DNA from: Tannerellaceae bacterium
Lineage (GTDB): Bacteria; Bacteroidota; Bacteroidia; Bacteroidales; Tannerellaceae
Assembly (NCBI GenBank): GCA_031267775.1
Contig: JAIRYL010000007.1
Span: 1-13,178, forward strand
Reading direction: 5' to 3'
Length of the DNA: 13,178 nt
The notes below the pieces were generated by a model that was not told where the DNA came from, did not search any database, and was given only the letters and a program-made list of their open reading frames with translations. The translations under genes and the position numbers were made by a program. This document shows positions 12,777-13,178 of this stretch, one piece after another. Positions within the stretch are counted from its first letter, which is position 1, and each line of letters opens with the position of its first letter.

Positions 12777-13178
12777 ATGGCAAAACTGTTCGTTGTACCA
12801 ACCCCCATAGGAAATCTGGAAGATATAACCTTCCGGGCTATCCGTATCTTAAAAGAAGCCGATTTAATTCTGGCTGAAGATACCCGGACAACGGGCTTTT
12901 TATTAAAACATTTTGAGATACAAAACAAAATGTTGTCGCACCATAAATTCAACGAACATAAAACGGTTGAACAAATGGCCCTGCGTATTTTGGGAGGAGA
13001 AACAATCGCTTTGGTTTCCGACGCCGGCACTCCTTCTATTTCCGATCCGGGCTTTATGCTGGTTCGCGAATGTATCAGACAAAATATAGACGTGGAATGT
13101 TTACCCGGAGCTACCGCTTTCGTGCCGGCATTAGTCGTTTCAGGACTGCCGAACGATACGTTTTGCTTTGAAGGCTTC
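12777..13178 (+). CDS. rsmI: 16S rRNA (cytidine(1402)-2'-O)-methyltransferase, 5' part
   Basis: RsmI adds the 2'-O-methyl group to C1402 in the 16S decoding centre. The 134 codons present read through to the window edge without a stop. They contain the family landmarks VVPTPIGNLEDIT (6-18), LAEDTRTT (32-39), LVSDAGTPSISDPG (79-92) and LPGATA near residue 110, the tetrapyrrole-methylase fold that binds SAM. About 90-100 C-terminal residues should lie beyond the window. It is 17 bp downstream of the Pro-linker gene. Confidence 0.95.
   Translation, partial: MAKLFVVPTPIGNLEDITFRAIRILKEADLILAEDTRTTGFLLKHFEIQNKMLSHHKFNEHKTVEQMALRILGGETIALVSDAGTPSISDPGFMLVRECIRQNIDVECLPGATAFVPALVVSGLPNDTFCFEGF

Overview
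The window looks like a chromosomal stretch of a member of the Bacteroidota, most likely order Bacteroidales. Reasons: start regions are A-rich with no clear Shine-Dalgarno sequence; several genes are preceded by the Bacteroidota -7 element TAnnTTTG, two of them with a -33 TTG/TTTG about 19-20 bp upstream; and it carries lineage-typical genes (a BF3164-type propeller lipoprotein, a DUF3822 protein upstream of rsmD, and a conserved small protein upstream of rsmI). No tRNA, rRNA, CRISPR array, insertion sequence or transposase was found. The species cannot be named from the sequence alone.

Layout. Positions 1-71 hold what may be the 3' end of an upstream gene. Next comes a plus-strand lipoprotein gene (141-1166), then a two-gene unit murB / metallo-beta-lactamase-fold hydrolase (1271-3039) whose stop and start codons overlap. 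Facing it on the minus strand is an apparent operon pheS -> nth -> membrane-anchored protein (5686 down to 3049), with a well-formed promoter at 5728-5757. A gene-free repeat island of about 1.35 kb fills 5758-7116. The plus-strand cardiolipin synthase gene (7173-8609) has its own promoter just past the island and runs tail-to-tail, overlapping by 29 bp, into a minus-strand operon: pseudopilin-like membrane protein -> DUF3822 protein -> rsmD (10593 down to 8581). A short divergent promoter region (10594-10685) separates that operon from a RecD-like helicase gene (10686-12101). A conserved Pro-linker protein (12181-12759) and the 5' part of rsmI (12777 to the window end) follow.

Functionally the coding part is housekeeping: peptidoglycan precursor synthesis (murB), tRNA charging (pheS), base-excision repair (nth), membrane lipid synthesis (cls), and methylation of 16S rRNA at two sites (rsmD, rsmI), plus a helicase and several lineage-conserved proteins of unknown role.

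The unusual part is the 5758-7116 island. It is an inverted structure. Its outer and inner arms match in opposite orientation (5847-5916 with 6886-6955 and 6992-7049; 5981-6034 with 6764-6814). Seven separate blocks of about four heptanucleotides each lie in the arms. Two unrelated arrays with a 21-bp unit (6295-6504 and 6628-6732) lie in the centre. Nearly every tandem repeat in the island has a period of 7 or 3 x 7 bp. No transposase or convincing gene lies inside it. I read it as a repeat-built, possibly invertible or mobile non-autonomous element, but its function is unknown.
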